A stretch of 40,167 nt of DNA, taken from positions 1-40,167 of the forward strand of contig CAOYQO010000027.1 in NCBI GenBank assembly GCA_948566455.1, in the 5' to 3' direction. The DNA is from an uncultured Phocaeicola sp. Its GTDB lineage: Bacteria; Bacteroidota; Bacteroidia; Bacteroidales; Bacteroidaceae. This document shows positions 1 to 8,378 of the stretch, piece after piece. Both the position numbers and the translations under genes were made by a program. Numbering within the stretch: position 1 is the stretch's first letter; each line of letters starts with the position of its first letter. The notes beneath the pieces are model-generated. The model saw only the letters and a list, made by a program, of their open reading frames with translations, made no database searches and was not told the DNA's origin.

Positions 1-78
1 CTTTTGACTTTATTATAACTTGGAGAGAAACACGCACGAGGCCGAATGCTTACTTGCTTCCTGATAAATTTATCGTTT

Positions 79-166
79 CACTTAAGTGATGAAACCTTAT
101 CACCCTAGTGATGAGCTTGTACCACTTGGGTGATGAAACTTCATCACTTAAGTGAAACACTGTACT
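79..166. repeat. Four tandem 22-bp units, each opening with a palindromic CACTTAAGTG-type core
   Basis: Cores are CACTTAAGTG (79-88), CACCCTAGTG (101-110), CACTTGGGTG (123-132) and CACTTAAGTG (145-154), starting exactly 22 bp apart. Units 1 and 3 agree at 18 of 22 positions, and the first three cores are followed by ATGA. The first and last cores are perfect palindromes. The outer units also form a 19-bp inverted repeat (75-93 with 140-158). A spacing of about two helical turns would place a dimeric protein on one DNA face, so the array looks like an operator cluster or plasmid-type iterons. It lies about 100 bp before the promoter of the VapE-like gene. The binding protein is unknown. Confidence 0.8.
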
Positions 167-262
167 TGTCAAGAAGAGAACACGAACTTGTCCTGATGAA
201 AACCCTTTTACATAAGGATGTTTACGCTTAGTCACTTTTCATCCCGAAACGCCGGAAATCCC

Positions 263-293
263 TTGACAAAGGCTTTTCAATGTGCTATCTTTG
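263..293 (+). promoter_or_regulatory. Bacteroides-type promoter for the VapE-like gene
   Basis: The -33 element TTG (263-265) is separated by 20 bp from TATCTTTG (286-293), a perfect match to the TAnnTTTG -7 consensus of the Bacteroides primary sigma factor. Transcription would start near 300, leaving a leader of about 25 nt before the ATG at 325. Confidence 0.8.
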
Positions 294-324
294 TGGAAAC
301 AACAACTAAAAAAACAATAAAATC

Positions 325-1581
325 ATGATGAAAGAAATGATTCGGAAGGTGATGGAATGGTGCAAGTTATGGAACGGTGAAACTGCAACGGCGAAACAGG
401 CGGACCCTTCTTCGGATAAAAGGGAAAAAGAACAGGCTGCGGATAACCGGGAGGTGCAAGACCGTCTGGAGAACTACTTGTGGAAACACTATGAGTTCCG
501 TTTCAACGTGTTGACGGAACAACCCGAATATTGCGCGAAGGGGCAAGGGACGGACACACCTTATAAGATAGTGACTCAGCGTACCTTGAACACCTTGTGC
601 CTGGAAGCGCACCGTCATCGCATCAATTGCTGGGATAAGGATGTGAGCCGCCTGCTCCATTCGGAACGCTTGGAAGACTATCACCCTTTCCTTACTTATA
701 TGGATACACTGCCCCAATGGGACGGGGTGGACCGCGTCACTCCGCTGGCGCAGCGCATCTCGAAAAAAGCCTTCTGGATAAACGGCTTCCACCGCTGGAT
801 GCTGGGAATGGCCGCCCAGTGGGCAGGACGCATGGACCGTTGCGCCAATGCAGTGGCCCCTATGTTGGTGAGCCGTATGCAGGGCAAGTGTAAATCTACT
901 TTTTGTCAGTTGTTGATGCCCGACGGGTTGAGAGATTATTACACGGACAGTTTTGAGTTGACGGGGCAGTCGGGCTGCGAACAGAAACTGGCGCAGTTCG
1001 GGCTGATTAATCTGGATGAGTACGACCGTCTTTCTCCTCAAAAACTGCCGTTGCTCAAGACACTGATGCAGATGAAGAAGTTGGATTTCCGTAAGTCGCA
1101 CCGTTCATCCTACAGTCACCTGCCCCGCATGGCTTCGTTTATAGGAACCAGTAATCATAAGGATTTGCTGACCGACCCCACGGGCAGTCGCCGTTATCTT
1201 TGTGCCGAGGTGAAAGAGAAAATAGACTGCACGCCACTGGAGCACAAGCAATTGTTTGCCCAATTGAAGGCGGAGCTGGAGGGCGGCGAGCGTTATTGGT
1301 TTTCGGCCGAAGAGGAAGCGGAACTGCAATTGCGCAACCGCGAGTTCTATGCCATGCCCGTAGAGCAGGAGGTGTTCTACCGTTGTTTTCGCCTGCCTGA
1401 GGCGGGAGAGGAGTTCAAACTCTATTCGGCCTCGGTCATTTTCACCATTTTGCAGAGCCGTTATCCTGCGGCTATGCGCGGCATGACGGTGGTGCGTTTC
1501 GGCAAGATGATGAGCGCCATGGGGGCGGAACGGATGCATACGGAGAAAGGAAATCTGTACAAGGTGGTGCTGGCGGCATAA
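325..1581 (+). CDS. VapE/DUF3874-type P-loop (virulence-associated E-like) protein
   Basis: This 418-residue protein resembles the VirE/VapE ATPase-like family common in Bacteroides genomes and mobile elements, where relatives act as or beside primase-helicases. A phosphate-binding loop sits at about 183-192 (SRMQGKCKST). It keeps the K-S/T pair, but the Gly normally before the Lys is Cys and the first Gly is missing. A Walker B-like LINLDEYD lies at about 227-234, and a GTSN sensor-like motif at about 274-277. The family's N-terminal primase-like domain (VirE_N/BT4734-type) is absent; only a charged, lysine-rich leader of about 45 residues precedes the core. The gene looks richer in G+C than its neighbours. 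It has its own promoter and terminator, so it is a single-gene unit. The role is unproven; family placement is fairly secure. Confidence 0.75.
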   Translation: MMKEMIRKVMEWCKLWNGETATAKQADPSSDKREKEQAADNREVQDRLENYLWKHYEFRFNVLTEQPEYCAKGQGTDTPYKIVTQRTLNTLCLEAHRHRINCWDKDVSRLLHSERLEDYHPFLTYMDTLPQWDGVDRVTPLAQRISKKAFWINGFHRWMLGMAAQWAGRMDRCANAVAPMLVSRMQGKCKSTFCQLLMPDGLRDYYTDSFELTGQSGCEQKLAQFGLINLDEYDRLSPQKLPLLKTLMQMKKLDFRKSHRSSYSHLPRMASFIGTSNHKDLLTDPTGSRRYLCAEVKEKIDCTPLEHKQLFAQLKAELEGGERYWFSAEEEAELQLRNREFYAMPVEQEVFYRCFRLPEAGEEFKLYSASVIFTILQSRYPAAMRGMTVVRFGKMMSAMGAERMHTEKGNLYKVVLAA

Positions 1582-1605
1582 TTCCCGTCCATCAGGCCGG
1601 CTGAA

Positions 1606-1650
1606 AGGACTGACAGGAGGCTGAAGGGGCTTCTGTCAGTCTTATTTGTT
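1606..1650 (+). terminator. Hairpin terminator after the VapE-like gene
   Basis: GACTGACAG (1608-1616) pairs with CTGTCAGTC (1633-1641), and the stem extends with a few imperfect inner pairs. A T-rich tail (CTTATTTGTT) follows. It lies 25 bp past the stop codon. Confidence 0.65.
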
Positions 1651-1759
1651 GTGTGACAGTGTGTTAACCGTGCTGAATGGACTGAAGGCGGGGTGCATGA
1701 ATGCCAAAAAACATACTATAAGAATCTTTTTAAAGAGCCGTTTTCTCAAGAATTTGTAC

Positions 1760-1767
1760 TAAGTTTG
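1760..1767 (+). promoter_or_regulatory. -7 box upstream of fucO
   Basis: TAAGTTTG matches TAnnTTTG. No clear -33 TTTG sits 19-21 bp upstream. The box is 27 bp before the fucO ATG and lies inside the upstream in-frame extension of that reading frame, which argues that the extension is not translated. Confidence 0.5.
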
Positions 1768-1794
1768 CAACCAAACTACATAATTAAAAAAACT

Positions 1795-2949
1795 ATGATT
1801 AACAGATTTGTATTGAACGAAGTATCTTACTTCGGTCCGGGTGCGCGTGAAGTGCTTCCACAAGAGATTAAACGTTTGGGCTTGCATAAGGCGTTTGTTG
1901 CTACAGACAAGGACTTGATTAAGTTCGGTGTGGCTGATAAAGTGTTGAAAGTCTTGGAGAATGCAGGTATTCCTTATGAAATATTCAGTGAAATCAAACC
2001 GAATCCTACCGTAAGCAATGTAAAGGCGGGAGTTGAAGCTTTTGCAAAATCAGGAGCGGACTTTATTCTGGCTATCGGCGGCGGTTCGTCTATCGATACT
2101 TCGAAAGCGATTGGTATCATCACTAATAATCCAGACTTCAGTGATGTGGTGTCACTGGAAGGTGTGGCTCCTACAAGGAAAAAGTCAGTGCCTATCATTG
2201 CACTGCCCACTACCGCCGGTACTGCCGCCGAGGTGACTATCAACTATGTCATCACGGATGAGGAAAACCATAAGAAGATGGTTTGTGTAGACCCGAACGA
2301 TATTCCCGCCATCGCTATTGTGGATGCGGAACTGATGTACACTCTGCCTAAAGGGCTGACTGCTTCTACCGGTTTGGACGCACTGACCCACGCCATCGAA
2401 GGGTTGATAACCAAAGGCGCTTGGGAAATGAGCGATATGTTCGAGATCAAGGCGATCGAAATGATTGCCCGTTATCTGGAAACCGCTGTCTTCGAGCCTA
2501 CCAATGCGGAAGCCCGTAACGGTATGGCCGTGGCACAGTACATTGCAGGTATGGCGTTCTCTAATGTAGGCTTGGGCGTGGTTCACGGTATGGCTCATCC
2601 GTTGGGAGCTATCTTCGATATTCCTCACGGTGTGGCTAATGCACTGTTGCTGCCTGTCATCATGGAGTTCAATGCTCCGGCTGCTTTGTCCAAATATGTA
2701 GATATCGCCAAGGCAATGAATGTGTACAAGGATGGCATGAGCCGGGAAGAGGCTGCGAAGGCTGCTGTTGAGGCGGTGAAGGCATTGTCTGTCAAGGTGG
2801 GTATCCCTCAGCATTTGTCTGAACTGGGTATTAAGGAAGAAGACTTGCCCCGTCTGGCCGCTTCGGCTATTGCCGATGTGTGTACGCCGGGCAATCCTCG
2901 TGAAGTGACGGAAGAAATTATTCTGGAACTTTACAAGAAGGCTTTCTAA
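1795..2949 (+). CDS. fucO: Lactaldehyde reductase (L-1,2-propanediol oxidoreductase), iron-dependent alcohol dehydrogenase
   Basis: This 384-residue group III (iron-dependent) alcohol dehydrogenase most resembles FucO, the cytoplasmic enzyme that reduces L-lactaldehyde from fucose or rhamnose breakdown to 1,2-propanediol with NADH. The dinucleotide motif GGGSSID is at 95-101. The metal ligands expected from E. coli FucO are all present: D195, H199, H264 and H278, in the contexts GLDALTHAIEG and HGMAHPLGAIFDIPHG. Length matches the family. I chose the ATG at 1795: the frame is open back to 1693, but that leader is not family-like and contains the probable promoter. The gene is monocistronic, with terminators on both sides. 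A related 1,2-propanediol or other short-chain alcohol dehydrogenase cannot be excluded. Confidence 0.88.
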   Translation: MINRFVLNEVSYFGPGAREVLPQEIKRLGLHKAFVATDKDLIKFGVADKVLKVLENAGIPYEIFSEIKPNPTVSNVKAGVEAFAKSGADFILAIGGGSSIDTSKAIGIITNNPDFSDVVSLEGVAPTRKKSVPIIALPTTAGTAAEVTINYVITDEENHKKMVCVDPNDIPAIAIVDAELMYTLPKGLTASTGLDALTHAIEGLITKGAWEMSDMFEIKAIEMIARYLETAVFEPTNAEARNGMAVAQYIAGMAFSNVGLGVVHGMAHPLGAIFDIPHGVANALLLPVIMEFNAPAALSKYVDIAKAMNVYKDGMSREEAAKAAVEAVKALSVKVGIPQHLSELGIKEEDLPRLAASAIADVCTPGNPREVTEEIILELYKKAF

Positions 2950-2980
2950 GCGTAATTCTTTTGTAATAAAAGCATAGGTG

Positions 2981-3018
2981 GTGTGTGGATGTGCAGGGCA
3001 TATCCACACACTTTTTTT
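2981..3018 (+). terminator. Rho-independent terminator of fucO
   Basis: GTGTGTGGAT (2981-2990) pairs perfectly with ATCCACACAC (3002-3011), with an 11-nt loop and a run of seven T (3012-3018). Confidence 0.9.
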
Positions 3019-3066
3019 ATCTCCTTTCTGTTTTTTGAATTGTTATGTGAGTTTCATCTTTTTGTA

Positions 3067-3097
3067 TTTGGATTGAAATGTGCAGTTCGTTTCTTTG
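3067..3097 (+). promoter_or_regulatory. Probable promoter of the SusCD-phosphoesterase block
   Basis: TTTG (3067-3070) lies 19 bp before TTTCTTTG (3090-3097), a one-mismatch version of TAnnTTTG. The predicted start site gives a leader of about 20 nt before the ATG at 3124. No regulator gene or obvious operator is adjacent. Confidence 0.45.
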
Positions 3098-3123
3098 CGG
3101 CAGAAAACAATAAACTTAAAGTT

Positions 3124-3672
3124 ATGAAAAAGAAGTTCATTTTAACCGTTGCTTTTTTGAGTATCAGTTTGTTTGCCCAACAGATGTGGGCTATGCCGTT
3201 TTATCCGGTACGTGATAAAAAAGAGAATGTGAAAACGGATGCATCTTCGGCTAAGGTGGAAACATGGGAGTTTTACTCTACTGTTGAAACCCCTTCTTCC
3301 GAAGAGCTGGCTGCATTGGTTTCTAATCATAAATTAGGTAAGAAGGTAGCCTTCCTGTATGATTCATTTAAAGATACTTATGTGGTGAAGGAAGAGGTGG
3401 TACCCGGAGATCCGACGCGTCGTACGGTGATTCGTAAGCCGGAAATCTACAATGCAGTACGTACCATTGAAAAAGAACTGAACCGTCAGGTAAGGAAAGA
3501 CCTGCTGCCGCAGGATAAGGCGGAGCAGGAGTTTACAGGGGTGCTGAAAGTGGCGTTGGCCGCTATCGACTCGGATACGGAGTCTTTTGAGACTGCTTTA
3601 CAAGAGAATAAAAAGGACGTATCTCATTTGTTGGGTGTATTCCGCCGTGTCAGCCTTAAAAGTATCTATTGA
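3124..3672 (+). CDS. Small exported protein of unknown function at the head of a SusCD block
   Basis: I do not recognise a family. The 182-residue product starts with a classical signal peptide (MKKKFILTVAFLSISLFAQQMWA, cleavage probably after A23) with no lipobox Cys, so it should be periplasmic or secreted. The mature part is charged and predicted mostly helical towards the C-terminus, with no Cys and no obvious catalytic motif. I chose the ATG at 3124 because the signal peptide begins there; the open frame reaches back to 2983, through the fucO terminator. Only 38 bp separate its stop from the SusC gene, and I see no terminator between them, so it is probably the first gene of that operon. 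Confidence 0.75.
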   Translation: MKKKFILTVAFLSISLFAQQMWAMPFYPVRDKKENVKTDASSAKVETWEFYSTVETPSSEELAALVSNHKLGKKVAFLYDSFKDTYVVKEEVVPGDPTRRTVIRKPEIYNAVRTIEKELNRQVRKDLLPQDKAEQEFTGVLKVALAAIDSDTESFETALQENKKDVSHLLGVFRRVSLKSIY

Positions 3673-3710
3673 ATTCTTTCTTTTCAGGATAAACTAACAA
3701 TTATATATAA

Positions 3711-6700
3711 ATGAAAACTAAACAGTGCTTGGTCATTGTTATGACCTTGCTATGCCTTTGCGTGAAGGCGCAGAATCTCAGAGTGACCGGTGTGGTGCGG
3801 GATAAGTCGGATGTGATTATCGGTGCCAGCGTAATGGTTAAAAACTCAACAGTGGGTACGGTGACAGATATGGATGGGCGTTATTCAGTGGAAGTGCCCG
3901 CCAATGGTGTATTGATTTTTTCTTATATCGGATATACTCCGGTAGAGAAACAAGTAGATGGACAAACGGTGATTAACGTGACGATGAATGACGATGTGCA
4001 GGCCATTGACGAAGTAGTGGTAACTGCTATCGGTATCAAGCAGCAGAAAAAGAAGTTGGGATATACTACCCAACAAGTCAATACCGAGGCTTTAGACCAG
4101 CCGGGTACGGTGAATGTTGGTAATGCCTTGTCGGGTCAGGTAGCCGGTTTGACGGTAAATAATCCTACCGGTATTTTTCAGGCTCCTTCGTTTTCCTTAC
4201 GTGGAAAGACTCCGTTGATGGTGATTGACGGTGTGCCTGTGGAGTCGGATCTTTTTGACGTATCTCCCGAAAATATAGAAAGTATTAATGTTTTGAAGGG
4301 AACTGCCGCCGCTGCTTTGTATGGTTCGCGGGGTAAAGACGGTGCTATTTTGATTACTACCAAACTGGCGAAAGAGGATGGATTGACTGTTACGGCCGGA
4401 TTGTCCAGTATGGTTTCTGCCGGATTTACGGTCTTTCCTGAAACTCAGACAGAGTTTGGTTCGGGCTCTAATGGTCAGTATGCCTTTTGGGATGGAGCAG
4501 ATGGTGGTATCTCGGATGGAGACATGACCTGGGGACCTCGTTTTGCCGGGCAGAAAATAGCACAGTGGAATAGTCCTATCCGTAATAAAGAAACAGGAGA
4601 AACGATTCCTTGGTGGGGGGATGTTTCCGGTACGATTTATGATGACCAGTCTAAGTACGAACGGGTGCCCATCGCATGGGAACCTCATGATAACCTGAGG
4701 GACTTTTTACGTACCGGAATTATTACAAAAGCGACTTTTTCAGTGGCAAGCAAAAGTAAAAAAGCTAACTATAATTTTAACGGTGATTTCTCCAATCAGC
4801 GCGGACAGGTTCCCAATACTTCGGTTTATACGGGGGGATTGAACTTTAACAGTATGTATAACCTTAGTAACTCGGTTACTTTATCAGCCAATCTTTCTTA
4901 TAACAAGGTATATTCTCCCAATTATCCACGTTATGGATATGGACCGAAAAATCATATGTATACCATTTTGTTATGGATGGGAAATGATGTAAATGGAAAG
5001 GAGTTGGCCGAGCATTATTATCGTCCGGACTCTGAAGGTACACGTCAGGCCAACTACAACTATGCGTGGTATAATAATCCTTACTTTGCTGCCAATGAAC
5101 TGACGCAAAAGCATGACCGTAATACAATGAATGGACAACTGAAACTGAACTGGGATGTAATACCGGGGCTGAGTTTGCAAGGACGGGCTGCGGGACGTTT
5201 GGAAAGCACATTTGAAGATATGTCTGTTCCTAAGTCTTATATGAACTATGGTGATTCGCGGAATGGCGACTACAAAACGTGGAATACTGATCAGCTGGAC
5301 ATCAATGCGGATTTTCTTGCTACTTACACACGTGCTTTCAGCAGGAATTTTACGTTGACTGTCAATGCCGGTACTTCACTGTATTACCGTCAGATTCGGA
5401 AGCAAAGCCAGTCTACAGACGGACTGATCGTGGCGAAAGTATACAATTTGGGTAATAGCCTGAATCCTGTAAGCGCTACCAACTCGATGAACGAAAAAGC
5501 TATCGAGAGTGTTTATGGTTCTGTGAATGTAGATTTGTTTGAGTCTTTGTTTCTTACATTTACCGGGCGTAATGACTGGTCTTCTACTTTGGCAAAAGGG
5601 AATAACTCCTATTTCTATCCTTCTGTGTCATTAAGTACATTGGTTAATGAATATGTGAAACTGCCTTCATGGATGGATTATCTGAAAGTAAATGGTGCAT
5701 GGGCGCAAGTTTCCAGTGACCTTGATCCTTATTCTTTGTATGCTACTTATTCCAATGGCACACTGTATGGCAGTATTCCGTCCGTGACTTATCCGGGTAC
5801 GTTACTCAATGCGAATATATTGCCGCAAAAAACAACCTCGTATGAGGTGGGGGTTTCTACTTCGTTTTTGCATAATCGCATTGGAATTGATCTGACCTAC
5901 TATCATATGCTGGATGAGAACAGTATTATAGAACTGCCCATATCATCTGCCTCGGCATTTACCAAACGTTATGTGAATGGTAACGAATACACAACAAACG
6001 GTTTCGAGCTGATTGTTTCCGCCACTCCGGTAAAAAACAAAAACTTTACCTGGAATGTAGCTACCAATTGGAGTAGTAATATTCGTAAGCTGACCGGGAT
6101 TTATGGAGACCAGGAGAAGTTCGGCGATTTGAAAAAAGGTGACCGGGCTGATGCTATGTATGCTACCGAGTGGGAAAAGACACCGGATGGCCGGTTGATA
6201 TTGGATGCGAATACGGGTTTGCCCACTCAGAGCGCTTTTAAGACCAAAGTAGGAAACCAGTCTCCTGATGTTCGTTTCGGATTGCAGAATACTTTCAAGA
6301 TAAAGGATTTTACTGTCAATATAGATATGGACGGAGCTATCGGAGGAACGTTGATATCTACTACCACGCAGAAAATGTGGTGGGGAGGAAAGCATCCCAA
6401 ATCTACCATGTATCGTCAGGAAGAATATGATAATGGTGGCAAGCCTGTTTATGTGCCCGAAGGTGTCAATATAGTAAGCGGTGAGGTGACTTATGACGTG
6501 AATGGGAATATTGTTTCCGATACCCGTGTCTATAAAAAGAATGAAACAGCGGTAAACATACAGACTTGGGCCCAGAATTATCCTTATCGTGCCGTGGTGC
6601 GTACAGAAGAAAGCGAGTTGTTTGCTAATACGTTCAGCCGTTCTTTCCTAAAACTGAGACGTGTTGCAGTGACGTATGATTTGACTAAGTTCATTCAGTC

Positions 6701-6857
6701 ACAGTTTATAAAAGGGCTGGATGTCACAGTGTTTGGAAACAATCTGGCCGTACTGAAAAAGACTCCTTATTTGGATCCGGACTTTGGTGCCAGTGATGGA
6801 GATTTGCAGGATCCGTCGGCCCGTTATGTAGGAGTGAGTGCTAACATTAAATTTTAA
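3711..6857 (+). CDS. SusC/RagA-family TonB-dependent outer-membrane transporter
   Basis: This 1048-residue protein is a SusC-type import barrel that works with the SusD lipoprotein encoded 14 bp downstream. A signal peptide (cleavage near residue 20) is followed by a carboxypeptidase-D regulatory-like beta domain (about 24-95: RVTGVVRDKSDVIIGASV, TDMDGRYSV, FSYIGYTP). Then come the TonB-box-like EVVVTAIG (about 101-108) and the plug, with VIDGVPVES, SPENIESINVLKG and ALYGSRGKDGAILITT. The remainder is the beta-barrel, ending in an aromatic residue (ANIKF). Substrate cannot be read from sequence. The linked phosphoesterase and the absence of any glycosidase suggest a phosphorylated ligand, which is inference. 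Confidence 0.93.
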   Translation: MKTKQCLVIVMTLLCLCVKAQNLRVTGVVRDKSDVIIGASVMVKNSTVGTVTDMDGRYSVEVPANGVLIFSYIGYTPVEKQVDGQTVINVTMNDDVQAIDEVVVTAIGIKQQKKKLGYTTQQVNTEALDQPGTVNVGNALSGQVAGLTVNNPTGIFQAPSFSLRGKTPLMVIDGVPVESDLFDVSPENIESINVLKGTAAAALYGSRGKDGAILITTKLAKEDGLTVTAGLSSMVSAGFTVFPETQTEFGSGSNGQYAFWDGADGGISDGDMTWGPRFAGQKIAQWNSPIRNKETGETIPWWGDVSGTIYDDQSKYERVPIAWEPHDNLRDFLRTGIITKATFSVASKSKKANYNFNGDFSNQRGQVPNTSVYTGGLNFNSMYNLSNSVTLSANLSYNKVYSPNYPRYGYGPKNHMYTILLWMGNDVNGKELAEHYYRPDSEGTRQANYNYAWYNNPYFAANELTQKHDRNTMNGQLKLNWDVIPGLSLQGRAAGRLESTFEDMSVPKSYMNYGDSRNGDYKTWNTDQLDINADFLATYTRAFSRNFTLTVNAGTSLYYRQIRKQSQSTDGLIVAKVYNLGNSLNPVSATNSMNEKAIESVYGSVNVDLFESLFLTFTGRNDWSSTLAKGNNSYFYPSVSLSTLVNEYVKLPSWMDYLKVNGAWAQVSSDLDPYSLYATYSNGTLYGSIPSVTYPGTLLNANILPQKTTSYEVGVSTSFLHNRIGIDLTYYHMLDENSIIELPISSASAFTKRYVNGNEYTTNGFELIVSATPVKNKNFTWNVATNWSSNIRKLTGIYGDQEKFGDLKKGDRADAMYATEWEKTPDGRLILDANTGLPTQSAFKTKVGNQSPDVRFGLQNTFKIKDFTVNIDMDGAIGGTLISTTTQKMWWGGKHPKSTMYRQEEYDNGGKPVYVPEGVNIVSGEVTYDVNGNIVSDTRVYKKNETAVNIQTWAQNYPYRAVVRTEESELFANTFSRSFLKLRRVAVTYDLTKFIQSQFIKGLDVTVFGNNLAVLKKTPYLDPDFGASDGDLQDPSARYVGVSANIKF

Positions 6858-6871
6858 CGTTTATTCAAAAT

Positions 6872-8356
6872 ATGATGAAGAAGTATATCAAATACATGGC
6901 ATCTCTTCTTGCCGTATCCTTTGCAATGAGTGCTTGCATTGATTTGGAAGAGATGAATGTGGATCCTAATAATGCCACTACTACCAATCCTTCCCTGTTG
7001 TTGACCGGAGTTGCTTATAGTGCTTTCAATCAAACCAGTTCGGATGCTTGCCATGCAGCCAAGATGCTGATTCTGACTTCGGGAGAAAGCAAGTATCAGG
7101 TTTATAAATGGACGCGTGGGGATTTTGATTATTATAGCAATTTGCGTGATGTGACCAAAATGTCAGAAGAGGCCGGAGAAGGAAGTGCTTATCAGGCTTT
7201 GGCTCATTTCTTCCGTGCCAATTATTTCTATCAGTTGACTCTGGACTTTGGAAGTATTCCCTATACGGATGCGCTTAAGGCAGAAACAGATGCGAATTAC
7301 CAGCCGGCATACGATTCGCAGGAAGTTGTGCTGGCCGGCATTTTGAAGGAACTGGAAGAGGCCGATAAAATGCTTGAAGGCAGTGATGAGATTATTTCGG
7401 GAGATATTATCTACAATGGCAACTTGGTTAATTGGAGAAAATTGATTAATGCTTACCGCTTACGTATTTTGATGTCTTTGTCGGGAAAAGAGAAGGTAGG
7501 TGATATAGATGTTAAATCGGAGTTTTCAAAGATTGTAGCCGACGGACCTTTAATGGAAAGCTTGTCGGATAACGGGCAGTTGATCTATCTTGACCAGCAG
7601 GATAACCGTTATCCGTATTTTAATGACAGCGATTTCGGTTCGGGGCGTTTTATGGATTCCACTTATATTGCTGCATTGGCTACACGGCAGGATCCGCGTT
7701 TATTTGCTGTTGCCACGCAAACTCCGAATGCTGAAAAAGCCGGAAAAGCGATTAATGATTTCAGCTCTTATGACGGGGGTGATCCGGCTGTTCCTTATAG
7801 TTTGGTTAATGATAAGGCGGTGGCTGGAAACTGTTCCAAGCCTGCTCCCCGTTATTACCAGACTCCGACCAATGAGCCTATGGTCTTGTTAGGTTACGTT
7901 GAACAGCAGCTTATATTGGCTGAGGCTGTAGTAAGAGGATGGATTCAGGGAGATGACAAGATTTATTATGAATCGGCCGTCAAGGCGTCTTTTGAGTTTT
8001 ATCAGAAATATGCTGTGTCGGTAGCTGATTATCTCACTCAGGATGCAGCGGCAGAATACCTTCGAAATGACAAGGTGGCTTATTCCTCTTCCCTTTCTAC
8101 TGATGAGAAGATAGAGCGTATTATTATGCAAAAGTATTTGCCGACATTTTTGCAGGGAAGTGTATGGCTACCCTACTATGAGGCGCTTCGTACGGGGTAT
8201 CCCGATTTCCGCCGTGCCGCAGGAGTTAGTCTGCCTTATCGCTGGATGTATCCGCAGGATGAATATAATAACAATGCCACTCATGTGGAGGCTGCTTTGA
8301 ATGAGCAGTTTGGTGGAAGTGATAAAACCTCGGATAAGCCTTGGTGGTTGCAGTAA
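6872..8356 (+). CDS. SusD/RagB-like substrate-binding lipoprotein (SusD_2 type)
   Basis: This 494-residue surface lipoprotein would cap the SusC barrel encoded 14 bp upstream. The signal peptide ends in the lipobox MSAC, with the lipidated Cys at about residue 22, followed by an acidic IDLEE stretch of the kind that favours surface export in Bacteroides. The N-terminal EEMNVDPNNAT and the overall tetratricopeptide-like helices fit the SusD_2 branch (starch-binding associating with outer membrane) rather than the classical RagB branch of the second pair in this window. Two consecutive ATG codons (6872, 6875) are possible starts. Confidence 0.9.
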   Translation: MMKKYIKYMASLLAVSFAMSACIDLEEMNVDPNNATTTNPSLLLTGVAYSAFNQTSSDACHAAKMLILTSGESKYQVYKWTRGDFDYYSNLRDVTKMSEEAGEGSAYQALAHFFRANYFYQLTLDFGSIPYTDALKAETDANYQPAYDSQEVVLAGILKELEEADKMLEGSDEIISGDIIYNGNLVNWRKLINAYRLRILMSLSGKEKVGDIDVKSEFSKIVADGPLMESLSDNGQLIYLDQQDNRYPYFNDSDFGSGRFMDSTYIAALATRQDPRLFAVATQTPNAEKAGKAINDFSSYDGGDPAVPYSLVNDKAVAGNCSKPAPRYYQTPTNEPMVLLGYVEQQLILAEAVVRGWIQGDDKIYYESAVKASFEFYQKYAVSVADYLTQDAAAEYLRNDKVAYSSSLSTDEKIERIIMQKYLPTFLQGSVWLPYYEALRTGYPDFRRAAGVSLPYRWMYPQDEYNNNATHVEAALNEQFGGSDKTSDKPWWLQ

Positions 8357-8378
8357 TCAGTTTAAATAAATTTTTAGG

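Larger units (their letters stand above)
1..324. other. Non-coding leader region with phased repeats and promoter
   Basis: I see no convincing gene in these 324 bases. A 61-codon leftward reading frame runs through the repeats but resembles nothing and is probably chance. The stretch contains a 12-bp perfect palindrome (GATAAATTTATC, 63-74), a four-unit 22-bp repeat array (79-166), a 19-bp inverted repeat spanning that array, and a strong promoter at 263-293 that reads into the next gene. The gene whose 3' or 5' end lies to the left is outside the window. Confidence 0.6.

Noticed and set aside
79..166. CRISPR array
   Set aside because: The 22-bp units are contiguous with no unique spacers between them, and no cas genes are in the window.
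50..235. 61-codon leftward reading frame in the left leader
   Set aside because: It runs through the palindromic repeats, has no family resemblance and no promoter; the repeats explain the sequence better.
367..1101. 244-codon frame antisense to the VapE-like gene
   Set aside because: The sense strand has clear P-loop ATPase-like motifs and a promoter; the antisense frame is low-complexity and His/Arg-rich, as expected for a shadow of a GC-rich gene.
1693..1794. N-terminal extension of FucO by 34 residues
   Set aside because: It contains the TAAGTTTG -7 box and is absent from the known family length; ATG 1795 fits.
2185..3009. 274-codon frame antisense to fucO
   Set aside because: It is a shadow of the well-supported fucO gene and crosses its terminator.
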